A DNA stretch of 64,000 nucleotides, taken from the NCBI GenBank assembly GCA_035772735.1, contig JASDFA010000016.1:148378501-148442500 (forward strand). Reading direction: 5' to 3'. The notes under the pieces are model-generated. The model saw only the letters and a program-made list of their open reading frames with translations, had not been told where the DNA came from and did no database searches. Numbering within the stretch: the stretch's first letter is position 1; the number at the start of each line of letters is the position of its first letter. The DNA is from Datura wrightii (taxonomy: Eukaryota; Streptophyta; Magnoliopsida; Solanales; Solanaceae). Shown piece after piece: positions 24,555 through 35,430 of this stretch. Made by a program: the position numbers and the translations under genes.

Positions 24555-24830
24555 TTTGGGTTCCTAAAACTTACCAACATAGAGCTAGTTTTGATTTAAA
24601 TTGGTACTTAAATGCATGCAAAACTCTACAAAATGAAGTATAGATATATTGCAAACTCCCGACCCATCAACACCCCTAACTTAAAGATTTTTCTTGTTCT
24701 CAATCAACTAAAATAATAAAAGAAAACTTAGACCTAATCTAATGTTCCAGCATCACAAAACCCAATAACTAGGATGGTTTTAACAAGCAGCTACAAACAA
24801 ACAATTTTCAAGCAAGCCACCCCCTCTTGT
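24555..24830 (-). repeat. Relic H: LTR start and polypurine tract of a TP32/Athila-like element
   Basis: On minus, TTTAAGTTAGGGGTGT (24685-24670) is followed by TGATGGGTCGGGAG, like the polypurine tract and LTR start of B, C and D. Before it lies ATTGAGAACAAGAAAAATC, similar to B's TTGAGGACAAG. S2 appears to have landed in this LTR about 110 bases from its start. The rest of H is not recognisable. Confidence 0.45.
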
Positions 24831-24990
24831 AACGCCTCGTATAATTTGATAAACAAACCAATGCTATCGAGGTTGTACTAAGAATACTTAAAATTCTAAT
24901 AAGGATGTTTTATGAGGTACTATAAACATTCTATGTTCTTATGTTAGCATTTGACGTCAATCAAGTTGTGAAACAAAAGTCGGGAAAAGT
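24831..24990 (+). repeat. Chromovirus LTR start fragment
   Basis: TGTAACGCCTCGTATAA resembles G's LTR start TGTTACACCTCGTAAAC. The following text (GCATTTGACGTCAATC, AAAAGTCGGGAAAAG) looks like the U3 of such LTRs. It is cut by the LINE. The far boundary is a guess. Confidence 0.4.
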
Positions 24991-25249
24991 TATTGAAAAT
25001 TTCTTTCTTAAAATCTAGGAGTAATCAGGGAAGATGAATTTAGGAGGAAAGAAAGCAATAGTGATAAAGGAGAATTTGTCATAGAAGAAGCAGAGTAATC
25101 AGGTTACTGGGAAACTTACTGGATCTTTTTCTAGAAAACTAGCAAGTTGTAAAATTGTAGGTAATCCAAATGAGTGGAATGAAGTGAAAGGCAAGAAGGT
25201 GAAAGACAGACAACAGGTCAATGCATAAGAAAGAGGAGAATAAGTAAGA

Positions 25250-26031
25250 AATCAGCACAAACAACAACAACCATGAAATATTAGCACTCAGAATAAATAT
25301 GGGGCGTTAATAGGAAGAAGAGAAGAAAGGTAACAAGGTAATACAAGAAGCCACAACAAAAGAAAAAGAGCATGTCAACAAAGTCCAAGGGGTGAGAGAA
25401 AGTGAAAATTATAGTTCCATCAAGAAAAAGGAAGAGAGAATAAGAGGAAAGAGTATACAGATATTGGAGAGAAGAGGTCACTAGATACAAAAGGTATAAA
25501 AATTGCAACAAATCAATGACTACAGGGGATACATGGAGAGACAGAATGGAAAAAGAAAATGTAGAGAAGGGGGGAAGAGGAGGAACAACATAAAGAAAGG
25601 GGGAATGGACATGAGGAGATAGGAAAGACATCAGAACCATCAACATCACATAACTATGTAATAACAGAGAAAAAGTCAAAAGAAGAGAAAAAACACACAA
25701 AGAAGAATGGTGATCAAAAAGAGGGAATCAGCAGAAGGATAGTAACACAAAAAAGTAGACTGCGAATGCAAAATTACCATCACTAGCAACTGATCCTGGA
25801 ATGGAGGAGAATCAGATTAATAAGCAGATAGTAGTTTACAAAAGGCATTCTCCTAATGAGGATCTCCATGCTATAGTAACTCATTCATGTTCGAAAGAGA
25901 AAAGGGAGAATACAGCAAATCAAACCAATATGGAGGACAAAGGAGAAGAATTAAGTGACTCCAATATGGAGCAGAGTTCTAGGGAAGCTGGAACACCTCG
26001 TAAATCACAACTGAAAGGGACAAAGAAATAG
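25250..26031 (+). pseudogene. LINE ORF1 C-terminal remnant
   Basis: The stretch is purine-rich and codes for Lys/Glu-rich text in broken frames. The last piece, 25801-26031, is 76 codons open (EENQINKQIVVYKRH to SREAGTPRKSQLKGTKK). Its position just upstream of the endonuclease fits the tail of ORF1, the RNA-binding protein. No domain can be named from it. The minus-strand frame over 25281-25700 is a low-complexity shadow. Confidence 0.45.
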
Positions 26032-26096
26032 AGAGCTGGAGGTGGTGAACCAACCAGAGTCCTACCAAAATAGGGTGCTAATAAACCAGTGTTCAA

Positions 26097-26645
26097 ATGA
26101 TTACGTCCTATTTTTGGAACATCAGGTCAGTGAACATCGAACAAGCATTTCATAGAGTCCAAATGTTACACAGGCATCATAAGTTTTTCTTGATTGCTTT
26201 GATGGAACCATTTCAAGATGCCAGACATATTTAGAAATACAAAAGAAGATTAGGTACACAATATGTCAATCATAACATAAATGGAAAATTTTGGTTATTT
26301 GGGGATGATGATATAATAGTGGAGATAGTAGCTGACACAAAGCAGCAAATTACAATCAAGTTAAACATTCTTGAACAGGGAAGATCATTGGTTGCAACTA
26401 TAGTATATGTAAACTATGATGCAGAAGAGAGAATGTTGTTCTGGGACGATCTATACAGGTTATCTAATAGTATGGAGGATACTTGTCTTATAGGGGGTGA
26501 TTTCAATGTGGTCTTGAATGAAGAAGAAAAAATAGGGGGATTACTACAAACAGACGTTGAAGATTTTGCATTATGTATAAACACCTTTGAGTTATTTGAA
26601 GTAAGGTTCAAAGAAACCCATTTACTTAGTGGAATGGTAGAGTAA
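26097..26645 (+). pseudogene. LINE apurinic/apyrimidinic-type endonuclease
   Basis: Starts MITSYFWNIRSVN, the usual plant LINE endonuclease opening (WN.R.). After an in-frame stop near 26230 it continues FWLFGDDDIIVEIV, then ERMLFWDDLYRLS and the catalytic block CLIGGDFNVVLNEEEKIGG. The latter part is open for 108 codons (26319-26645). This domain nicks the target DNA. Breaks downstream of it separate it from RT. Confidence 0.75.
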
Positions 26646-27173
26646 ATGATGCATGCATCTTTGAGAGTCTGGACAAATTATTAACAAATCAGTCATAGAG
26701 GGCAGAGGAAGGTCAGGATATGTTCATAAATCTGAAACACAAGATGAGGATAGTTAAAGTGGCATTGTATAAGTGGAGCAAAGAAATATTTGGAGATATT
26801 TTTAAACAACTTGTTATTAGGGAAGAGATTATCAGGATCAAACAATAATTATTTGAAGAATCTCTATCTACTGCTAATAGAATAATCCTCATGCACAAGC
26901 AGCTCTGAAACAATATGTTCAGTATGAAGAAGAAATTTGGAAGCAGAAAGAAAGTATTTCATGGTTCTCAAAGGGAGATAGAAATATTAGATACTTTCAT
27001 AATCTAGTCAAAGAGAGAAGAAAGAGGTTGCAGTCCAAAGAATGCAAAATTCAAATGGAGAGTGGATTGAAGGAATAGAACAACTAGCAGAAGAAGCTAT
27101 ATCTTTCTTCAAACAACAATTCACAAGTGAAGGGGATTCAGAAGATCTATCTTTATTGAACCATGTACCCTAA

Positions 27174-28324
27174 ATGGTGTTCCGGGAGGAAAACATCAAG
27201 TTGAACACTATTCCTACCATAGAGAAGGTGAAGAAGGTTGTATTTGAGCTTAATGGGGATAACTTTAGTGGTCTGGATGGTCTAACAGGTTGTTTTTACC
27301 AAACCTACTGGGAAATAGTGGGTACTAATGTGTTCAAGGTAGTGAAAGCATTTTTTGAAGGTCCTTCTCTTCCTAAATCAGTTACTCATACAAATTTGGT
27401 ATTATTACCTAAGAAGGAGTTGGTAACAAATTTTTTCAGAAATAAGGCCAATCAGGCTTAGTAATTTTATCAATAAGGTCATCACCAGAGTATTGCATGA
27501 TAGGATGGAAGATATTCTACCATCTTTGATATCCAAAAACCAATCTATTTTTGTGAAGGGGAGTAACATTATTGAAAATGTACTACTTGCTCAAGAAATT
27601 GTTACTGATATTAGAATCAGGGGAAAATCAGCTAATACAATTATTAAATTTGACATGTCAAAGACTTATGATAGGGTTTTCTGGATGTTTCTCATGTTAC
27701 TTCTGAGGAAAATGGGCTTTTCAGAATTATTCTTGGATACAATATGGAGGATTTTAGCTAACAGTTGGTATTCAGTACTAATTAATGGTCAGACACAAGG
27801 TTTCTTTCATTCAACTAGGGTAGTAAATTAAGGGGATCCTTTGTCTCCTGCTTTGTTCATTCTATCTGCTGAGGTGTTATCAAGGGCTCTGAGTGCTCTA
27901 TTTGAAATTATTCTTTTAGAGTATATGGCATGCCTAAGTGGAGCACATGGTGAATCATTTGGCATATGCAAATGACATAATAATTTTTGTATCAGCTGAT
28001 AAGAAGTCTCTGGAATTAGTGATGTATACTTTGAGAGAATGAGAAGGTGTCGGGGAAGAAGATTAATAATGCTAAGAGTTCATTCTGCATATATATCAGA
28101 AAGTGGCTCATTCCATAAGGCAGCAGGTAAAGGAGGTAACAGGCTTCACTAAAGGAAACTTCCCATTCCTTTATTTGGGATGTCCTATCCTTCATGTTAG
28201 GAAGAAGAAATCCTACTACTCAGAGCTTTTAAAGAAGATCATCAACGATTTGCAAGCTTGGAAGGGCAAAATACTATTTGCAAAGGGGGAATAGTGCTGA
28301 TAAATAGTGTATTGCTAAGCATAC
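27174..28324 (+). pseudogene. LINE reverse transcriptase, first part
   Basis: Recognisable motifs in order: GDNFSGLDGLTGCFYQTYW, NLVLLPKK, ISKNQSIFVKGSNIIENV, ANTIIKFDMSKTYDRV, a stop at GDPLSPALFIL, then the catalytic region as YAND (27965-27976) where plant L1 elements have FADD. The first catalytic Asp is therefore changed to Asn. It continues FPFLYLGCPI and LQAWKGKILFAKG, and after a shift reaches the break at 28324. Confidence 0.85.
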
Positions 28325-28573
28325 TAATCTTGGGCAGAATTATATGCGCAAGTGATGCTCAAATGCTCTATTTCGTCTTATTTATCTATCGTTATTTGTA
28401 CATTCTCATGTGATTTGTAGTTAAAATGTGAATTTATACTAACCAACATGATTAGTGTTGTTTTGCAGGAAAAATGTAATTTTAGGAAGCTAAGTTGCCT
28501 GTTGGTGGAAATCCGGAATGGATGCGAAAGCGAACAGTGGAAAAGGTCAAGGAAAAGCAACAAACAAAGGGGT

Positions 28574-28806
28574 TTCGCGATGGAGCCATGTCACGCTGCC
28601 ATCGCGGAGGCAGTCTGCCTCGGATGAGTTACTTGGTCAAATTCCAGTAAGGGTTCGCGTTGGCACCGTGGCACGTTGGCCAAGCCCCGCGTTACATGCC
28701 GTGGCACGTTGCCCATATTTACCTGGAACATAAAATTACAGTGAGGGTCCACGTTTGCACTGTGTCACGGAGGCAGTGCTCCGCGATGCACTCCATGACA
28801 CGTTGC
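28574..28806 (+). repeat. C LTR palindromic word block
   Basis: CGCGATGG (28579-28586) pairs with CCATCGCG (28602-28609). GTGTCACGGAG (28762-28772) pairs with CTCCATGACAC (28791-28801) with one mismatch; the inner parts AGTGC/GCACT pair as well. In the 3' LTR the first hairpin has lost one arm. Confidence 0.65.
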
Positions 28807-28834
28807 TTGTTATTCCGGAAAAAATTCCCACTAG

Positions 28835-28842
28835 TATAAATA
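28835..28842 (+). promoter_or_regulatory. Predicted TATA box, C 5' LTR
   Basis: CTAGTATAAATAGCAC directly follows the word block; the 3' LTR copy is at 33967-33974. It would drive the element RNA and hence the TP32 ORF, which is the first ORF in C. Confidence 0.55.
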
Positions 28843-29715
28843 GCACACTTAGGTTTATTTTTAATATTCTGACATAGTTGAGCAAGGACGTGGATTACAG
28901 GCAGATGAGGGGACGAAATTCTTAGGGTTCTTCTCTAACTCTTTCTCCTTTATTTCAATTGTTTGTATGATTTATACTCATTTGATGATGTTTAATCCAC
29001 AAATGAGTGACTAAATTCACTTCTTGCTGAGGTTAAGAACATTTGTAGTGGAATGTAATTGTTGATCATTTTGGTTTTTCATCTTTTCTTCCATGGTTGT
29101 TTTATCAATTTTTGTTCTTACTGCATTAATGTCTGACCAATGTTAATGTACATCTAAAAAATCCAGTTTTATCTTGAAAAGGAAAGAAATTGGAAAGTTG
29201 TGAATTGGTAGGATATGATCTGTTCTTAGTTTGGGAAAATTGAGAATTGATTTACCTTCAGAATAGAAATATATCTGAAAGTCGTATTAGTCAATTAAGG
29301 AATCTGTTTCGTATGGCTAGAACATGAAATTCTTTTATCACAGAAATGTAGGTTGAAGGTTCATGATTCTTAATTTGGGTAGAATACGAAAGTTTCTATC
29401 CATAGGAATTAATTCTTTACTAGCAATCGAAGGAAATATTAATCGAATTGTATCGATAAATTACTTCCCTGCATGTTCATTTTAGCCTCAGCTTGCTAAT
29501 TACTATAGTTCAGACTCACTTTATCATTTTGTCTTAGATTAGTATAAATTAGGAAACCAACTCTCAAAATCTTCTTTAAATTGTTGTCTATATTTTTAGA
29601 GTTAGAGTTCATTAACACTTAATTCGATTATTACCTTGGTTCAGTCCCTGTGAGATCGATACTTGGCTTACTTTAGCCATTTTACTACTTGTTCGACCAC
29701 GTGCACTTGTGTGTA

Positions 29716-30277
29716 AATTGAGCATGAATTCATTTAAGTTATTGTTGATTGATGTTCGTAGTATCGTTATGGTTATATGAACTCGATAAATACATGTGTG
29801 ATTGAATTTTTGCAAAATTGGTAGCTAGGGTTGGAATTTGAATAGGAAGAAACTAAATTTGATTGAAAATTCGAAAATGATTGAGTTGTGCATGTTGGGT
29901 GATGTAAATGATGTTATGAATATGGATGAATACGCTAAATAAACAAGGGAATTTTCGGGAAAATGAAATTGGTGAATTGCATAGGTTGTTGTTGAGACAA
30001 AATTTTGGGCTAAGTGTTATGTGATGTAATGAAATCAATGGTGAAATTGTGATTAGTTGTACAAAGTCTGAGTAGTACTTATTCATTATTCCCTTGACTT
30101 ATCTGAATGCACGAGGCATGTGATTGATAAACATTGGAAAAAAATGATAGTCTTGCCGAATTGTTTTCATTGTGGCTAAAGATTAAGTGTGGGGTGGCCT
30201 AACCCAACACAACCTTAATCGAAGAAAATTTTTGACTTGAATAACATTGGGACTGTCTGTTTGATTTGACAGGAACG
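29716..30277 (+). other. C leader between LTR and TP32
   Basis: 560 noncoding bases. They include TTAAGTGTGGGGTGG (30183-30197), a copy of C's polypurine tract, and the splice acceptor CTGTTTGATTTGACAG ending at 30272, six bases before the ATG. No gag remnant is seen. Confidence 0.5.
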
Positions 30278-31497
30278 ATGTCAAGCAGGCAAGATAAAGG
30301 AAAGGGTGCATCTACATCAGGCACCGGGAGAAAAAGGATTAGACTGGGAACGGCAGTCCCAGCAGCACCAGCGGTTCCACGCGGCCAACGCCATCAATAC
30401 AAAACCTGATGGGTGATGGACGAAGGGAAGAAATGGTATGCCAAACATAAGGAGACCAAATACTTCCCTGAGGAGCACATTGCAAGGGAGCCACTTGCAC
30501 AGGAGTTCCCCAAAATAGTACACAGGATTGACGCTGCCGGGCTGAACTTCATCTTCGAAGAGCCCAAGGAGTGCAATCTCCATTTAATTTGGGAGTTCTA
30601 CGCAAACTGGAACCCGACACTCCGCAGTCACACCGTTAAGATAAGGGGGCAGGTTGTCACCTTTGAGCCCCATCACCTGAATGCCATCTTGGGGGCGCGG
30701 GACGCAGACGCCCATGTACTTCGGCAGCTGAACTTAACTCCGCCCTATGCGGATATCAGACGCACTCTGTGTGGAGCCCGTTCGACAGCACGGTGGAGTA
30801 GGAACAAGGAGAGGGGCTATCATCAGACGCTGCCTTACTCTCAAATGAACAGGGAAGCCAGGATTTGGCTTAAAATAGTGTGTTCCTGCCTGATCCCGGG
30901 GGTGCACATGACAGATGTCACCCGAGATCGTGTGTGTTTGGTTTATGCCCTAATGAAAGGGCTGGAGATTAATGTTGGGGCGGTGATCATCTCCGACATG
31001 AAGAGAGCCCGTTTGCATCAAGGGCATATGTACGGGTTTGGTGGTTTGCGGACCACATTTTTTAGGGGCCTTGACATCGAGGAGGAGGCCCTAGACTACA
31101 TCCCGCAGATGGATAGGCGTGCCTTGGACGTCACCAAAACCAAGGCACCCGACACCATTCACGAGCCAATTCTCACACTAGCCGAGCGACATGCTTGGGA
31201 TGATCAGTATATGGCCCACATGTACGGGATGCAGATGATGCAGTTGTGCATAGGCGGGAGGCCAGCAATAGAAGATGAGCTATGACGGCTCGAGCTAGAT
31301 TACCCCTTTGGCGAAAATGGCAGGGCTCTATGCGGAGTGGCGTCTGCTTTGTGGAGCCTGTTGATGATGATGTCCCCACTGATGAGGAGACACGCCACGA
31401 TGACTCAGATGTTGAGTCAGATGAGGATAGCGGGGGTGATTCAGATATGGGGGACAAGGCAACGGCACCTGACGAAGAAGTTGAATACTTCGATTGA
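30278..31497 (+). pseudogene. C TP32 ORF, nearly complete
   Basis: Starts at ATG 30278 (MSSRQDKGKGASTSGTGRKR), similar to B's MSSSRYTGKGKAPA. The first 43 residues are basic and Ser/Gly-rich. An in-frame TGA (30407-30409) follows, then 291 open codons. These hold the conserved core: NLHLIWEFYANWNP, VKIRGQVVTFEPHHLNAILG, NREARIWLKIVCSCLIP, RVCLVYALMKGLEINVGAVI. A second in-frame TGA is at 31283-31285. A frameshift near 31340 leads to an acidic tail (DDDVPTDEETRHDDSDVESD, ending EEVEYFD at 31497). Both TGAs could come from CGA by C-to-T change. Function unknown. Confidence 0.8.
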
Positions 31498-31562
31498 TCA
31501 GGGAGTTTCACCACCTACTTCTGTGCTATGTGAATTTGATGAACACTGGGGACAGTGTTCGG

Positions 31563-31579
31563 TTTAAGTGTGGGGTGGG
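31563..31579 (+). other. C internal polypurine-like tract
   Basis: TTTAAGTGTGGGGTGGG, 65 bases after the ORF end and just after GGGGACAGTGTTCGG. The core TTAAGTGTGGGGT is identical to the tract before the 3' LTR and to the one at 30183. Confidence 0.65.
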
Positions 31580-33461
31580 AGTAGTTAGGTGCCAGTTGTT
31601 TTGTTGTTGTTATGTTCATGTCTTGTTGTTGTGCCTGTGAAAAAATTGTGACCCTGTGATTTTGTGAGTATGTTTTGTATTGTAATTCAGTGTGTAATGA
31701 ATGTTAAGCTGTTGTGTGCTGTGTTGAATTGTTGTTAGCTGGTTGCGTAAATATTTTTTTCCCTATCAAAATTATCGATATTTTTTAATTTTTTTTTTAA
31801 AATTTTTGTTGAATTTTTTATCATCGGGTTTCTCGGCCTTTGTTTTTGGTGCTTTTACCGAGAATAGTCCCATTGAACCGAAGTCGTAAATAGTGACTGT
31901 TCTCTATGATGGATGGATGACGACCGTCTTAAGGGAAATATAGTCGATAGGAGTAGTTTTTTTTCTTTCTTTTTTTTTTCTTTCTTTTGGTTGTTTCTCA
32001 AACGTGTCGCTACTTCATGGTTCGGAATTCTTGTTGCGTGTTGTACATGATATTAAATATGCAAAGGTGATTCGTATGAAAGCATGCAAATGTGAAACAT
32101 GTTGAAATACCTAGGCCATAGAGTTCGATTCAGTGTGATTGAGGCTTAATATTGAATTCATGTAATTAGCTGATTGAAGAGTCTGTGAATAAGTCTTGAG
32201 TTGAGCATGTGCAATGAGTGTGAGGTGAGGTTTCGATTCATCCATGCTATTGTGAAGTGTCTAGAACTTGCCTGGTGTGTGTACGAAACGAAATGAAAGA
32301 TGTGTAGTGTAGGAAAGGATGTAGGCATTTCTTTGGTTAAAGCGCAATTTTTTTCTTATCATACCTACCTTGAATGTACATCCTAGTTAGCCCCATTGAG
32401 CCTTTAGCCAATTTTTTTCTTTCACTGAAGAGGTAGAAACCGAGCTTAATCCCTTCTTTTCATTAGCCGTGAATTTGATCCAAAACTCTTAAGCGCTCAA
32501 GAAAGAATAATTTTCCCACAGTGTCAAGGAGTGAAAAGTGTGAAAAAGAAAGGAAAAGCGGAAGTGGTGAAAGTAAAGATAAGATCAAAGGTGCACTTGC
32601 CTAATATAAATAAAATGAAGATGTATACCTAATCTTTTTTATTAAATCGAGTATGCTTAAAGAAATGGGAACAAAAATAAAGAAAGACTTCAAGAATGGG
32701 AGGATGAAGGAAGAAACAATGCCCATAATGATGGTGGGATGTATTGAAAAGCGCTTAAGGAGGCTAGTTGCTATTATTGGTTAGCCCAGTATTTACTAGT
32801 TTCTTAGCTTACATTACAACCCGTTAAGTCCTATGTGATCTTACATCATGCGTCCTTATATTAGTGAAGTAATACACTAGAGGCAAGCTTATGGTTCATG
32901 ACATGATGCATGTGAATTCTTTGGGAGAGAGAGAAATCGTGTTTATATACCCCTACATGTAATGCTTTGTATTTACTAGTTTCTTAGCTTACATTACAAC
33001 CCGTTAAGTCCTACGTGATCTTACATCATGCGTCCTTATATTAGTGAAGTAATACACTAGAGGCAAGCTTATGGTTCATGACATGATGCATGTGAATTCT
33101 TTGGGAGAGAGAGAAATCGTGTTTATATACCCCTACATGTAATGCTTTGGAAATCATATGATTGAAAAAGGGGTAATTCTCTTGTGTTGTGAGGGCACAT
33201 GCTTGACGAGAGATTGAATTTAGTGTCGGATGTCTTGATCAGCTGATTTGCATGAGTTTGCTGAGATCGAGAGTCGATTCTCGAGTCTAGGCGGTCTTAA
33301 TGTGGTGAATATCATTGTGTTTATGAGACTATGCATGTTTTCTTGATGATTTGCTATATTAAATAATCGGTATGACCGTAGCTTGAATTGTCGAGCCAAA
33401 GTAGCTATACACAGGTGTCAATTGCATGAGATATGAGATTATTGTTCGAGGACGAACAAGG
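31580..33461 (+). other. C conserved 3' noncoding segment
   Basis: 1.9 kb with no gene. It carries the stem-loop block (31898-31940), GTCTAGAACTTGCC near 32268, TTACATTACAACCCGTTAAG near 32810, and the AAGTCCTATGTGATC to GGCAAGCTTATGG region. The last two lie in a 180-bp unit present twice. Confidence 0.6.
32790..33149 (+). repeat. 180-bp tandem duplication in C
   Basis: 32790-32969 and 32970-33149 are the same 180 bases, starting TATTTACTAGTTTC. I see one difference (CCTATGTG against CCTACGTG). They differ far less than the two LTRs, so the duplication is younger than the insertion or was homogenised later. Confidence 0.9.
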
Positions 33462-33479
33462 TTTTAAGTGTGGGGTAAG
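33462..33479 (+). other. C polypurine tract
   Basis: TTTTAAGTGTGGGGTAAG immediately before the 3' LTR (TGATCTTGGG). Confidence 0.75.
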
Positions 33480-34847
33480 TGATCTTGGGTAGAATTATAT
33501 GCCCAAGTGATGCTCAAATGCTCTATTTTGTCTTGTTTATCTATCGTTATTTGTACATTCTCATGTGATTTGTAGTTAAAATGTGAATTTATACTAATCA
33601 ACATGATTAGTGTTCTTTTGCAGGAAAAATGTAATTTTAGGAAGCTAAGTTGCATGTTGGTGGAAATCGGGAATGGACGCGGAAGTGAGCAGTGGAAAAG
33701 GTCAAGGACAAGCAACAAACAAAGGGGTTGCCATCGCGGAGGTAGTCTTCCTCGGATGAGTTACTTGGTCAAATTCCAGTAAGGGTTGGCGTTGGCACCG
33801 TGGCAAGTTGGCCAAGCCCTGCGTTACATGTCGTGGCACGTTGCCCATATTTACCTGGAACATAAAATTCTAGTGAGGGTCCGCGTTTGCGCCATGTCAC
33901 GGAGGCAGTGCTCCGCGATGCACTCCGTGACACGTTGCTTGTTATTCCGGAAAAAATTTCCACTAGTATAAATAGCACACTTAGGTTTACTTTTAATATT
34001 CTGACTTAGTTGAGCAAGGACGTGGGTTATAGGCAGTTGAGGGGACGAAATTCTTAGGGTTCTTCTCTAACTCTTTCTCCTTTATTTCAATTATTTGTAT
34101 CATTTATACTCATTTGATGATGTTTAATCCACAAATGAGTGGCTAAATTCACTTCTTGCTGAGGTTAAGAACATTTGTAGTGGAATGTAATTGTTGATCA
34201 TTTTGGTTTTTCATCTTTTCTTCCATGGTTGTTCTACAATTCTTGTTCTTACTGCATTAATGTCTGGCTAATGTTAATGTATATCTAAAAAATCCAGTTT
34301 TATCTTGAAAAGGAAAGAAATTGGAAAGTTGTGAATTGGTAGGATATGATCTCTTCTTAGTTTGGGAAAATTGAGAATTGATTTACCTTTAGAATAGAAA
34401 TATATCTGAAAGTTGTATTAGTCAATTAAGGAATCTATTTCGTATAGCTAGAACATGAAATTCTTTTATCACAGAAATGTAGGTTGAAGGTTCATGATTC
34501 TTAAGTTGGGTAGAATACGAAAGTTTCTATCCATAGGCAATAATTCAAGATTAACCAAATTGTATCGATAAATTACTTCCCTGCATGTTCGTTTTAGCCT
34601 CAGCTTGCTCATTACTATAGTTCAGACTCACTTTATCATTTTTTCTTAGATTAGTATAAATTAGGAAACCAACTCTTAAAATGTTCTTTAAATTGTTGTC
34701 TGCATTTTTAGAGTTAGAGTTCATTAACACTTAATTCGATTATTACCTTGGTTCAGTCCCTGTGGGATCGATACTTGGCTTACTTTAGCCATTTTACTAC
34801 TTGTTCGACCACGTGCACTTGCGTGTAGTTGCGAAATAGACCAAACA
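33480..34847 (+). repeat. C 3' LTR
   Basis: TGATCTTGGGTAG to GACCAAACA, 1.37 kb. The start carries the palindrome CTTGGG..CCCAAG. GTCACGGAG (33896-33904) pairs perfectly with CTCCGTGAC (33923-33931). About 22 bases present in the 5' LTR (28578-28600) are deleted near 33729. Small changes across the pair suggest an old insertion. Confidence 0.85.
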
Positions 34848-34852
34848 CATAC

Positions 34853-35430
34853 CTATTTATCTATTGTCTGCTGTCAATCTTCCAAAATGTATAATTCATG
34901 ACTTACACAAATTATTTTTGAGGTTCTTTTGGAACAACAAAGAGGATGGTAGAATCAAGCATTGGGTTTGTCGGTCTAATATGTGTTTGCCCAAGCAGGA
35001 AGGAGGTTTGGGATTTAAATCTCTATTTGATGTATCAGAAACTTTTTTTGCCAAATTATGGTGGAAGTTTAGGACTAGCAAGTCATTATGGGCTAACTTC
35101 ATGTGGAATAGGTATTTCAAGAAATAGATACCTCAAATAGTAAAATGGAAGGGGGCTGTCAGGTTCGGAAACATATGTTAGAGGCTAGGGGGAATATTAA
35201 CCAGGAGATATGGTGGGAGACAAGATGTGGTTCTGCTAATGTTTGGTCTGACAATTGGATAAAGTTGGGAGCTCTTTATTATATAATTCCTCCTAATGTG
35301 CCAATTGATAGATCAATAGAAGATGTGAGTGATCTTATGGAACAAGGGAGATGGAAAGAATATACTTTACAGGAAATTCTACTTGATGACATTATAGAGC
35401 ACACTAGAAAGAATGGGGGAGTGGGATAAA
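34853..35430 (+). pseudogene. LINE reverse transcriptase, second part
   Basis: The frame resumes directly after element C: IYLLSAVNLPKCIIHDLHK, RFFWNNKEDG, CLPKQEGGLGFKSL, FAKLWWKFRTSKSLWANF, then a stop at 35125-35127 and, in the next frame, WWETRCGSANVWSDNWIKLG. This is the connection and C-terminal part of plant L1 ORF2. It joins the first part without loss when one copy of the CATAC duplication is counted. Confidence 0.85.

Larger units (their letters stand above)
28325..29715 (+). repeat. C 5' LTR
   Basis: Begins TAATCTTGGGCAG (TG mutated to TA) and follows the 3' copy closely until GTGCACTTGTGTGTA. The last 20 or so bases present in the other LTR, and any primer site, are not recognisable. 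It has a word block at 28574-28806, a TATA box at 28835 and a long leader. Confidence 0.8.
28325..34847 (+). mobile_element. Element C: complete but pol-less TP32 retrotransposon
   Basis: Two LTRs of about 1.4 kb flank 3.8 kb that holds only the TP32 ORF and noncoding DNA. There is no gag, protease, RT or integrase. A perfect 5-bp duplication CATAC (28320-28324 and 34848-34852) marks the insertion, which splits the LINE's reverse transcriptase. It is the most reduced member of the A/B/C/D group. Confidence 0.85.

Noticed and set aside
25281..25700. 139-codon open frame on minus, Leu/Phe/Ser-rich, looking like a membrane protein
   Set aside because: It is the antisense of a purine-rich LINE ORF1 stretch; low complexity and no start or promoter context.
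30278..31497. TP32 as a true DNA transposase with terminal inverted repeats
   Set aside because: No DDE/DDD motif and no inverted termini; the ORF sits between LTRs and next to gag-protease in A and B.
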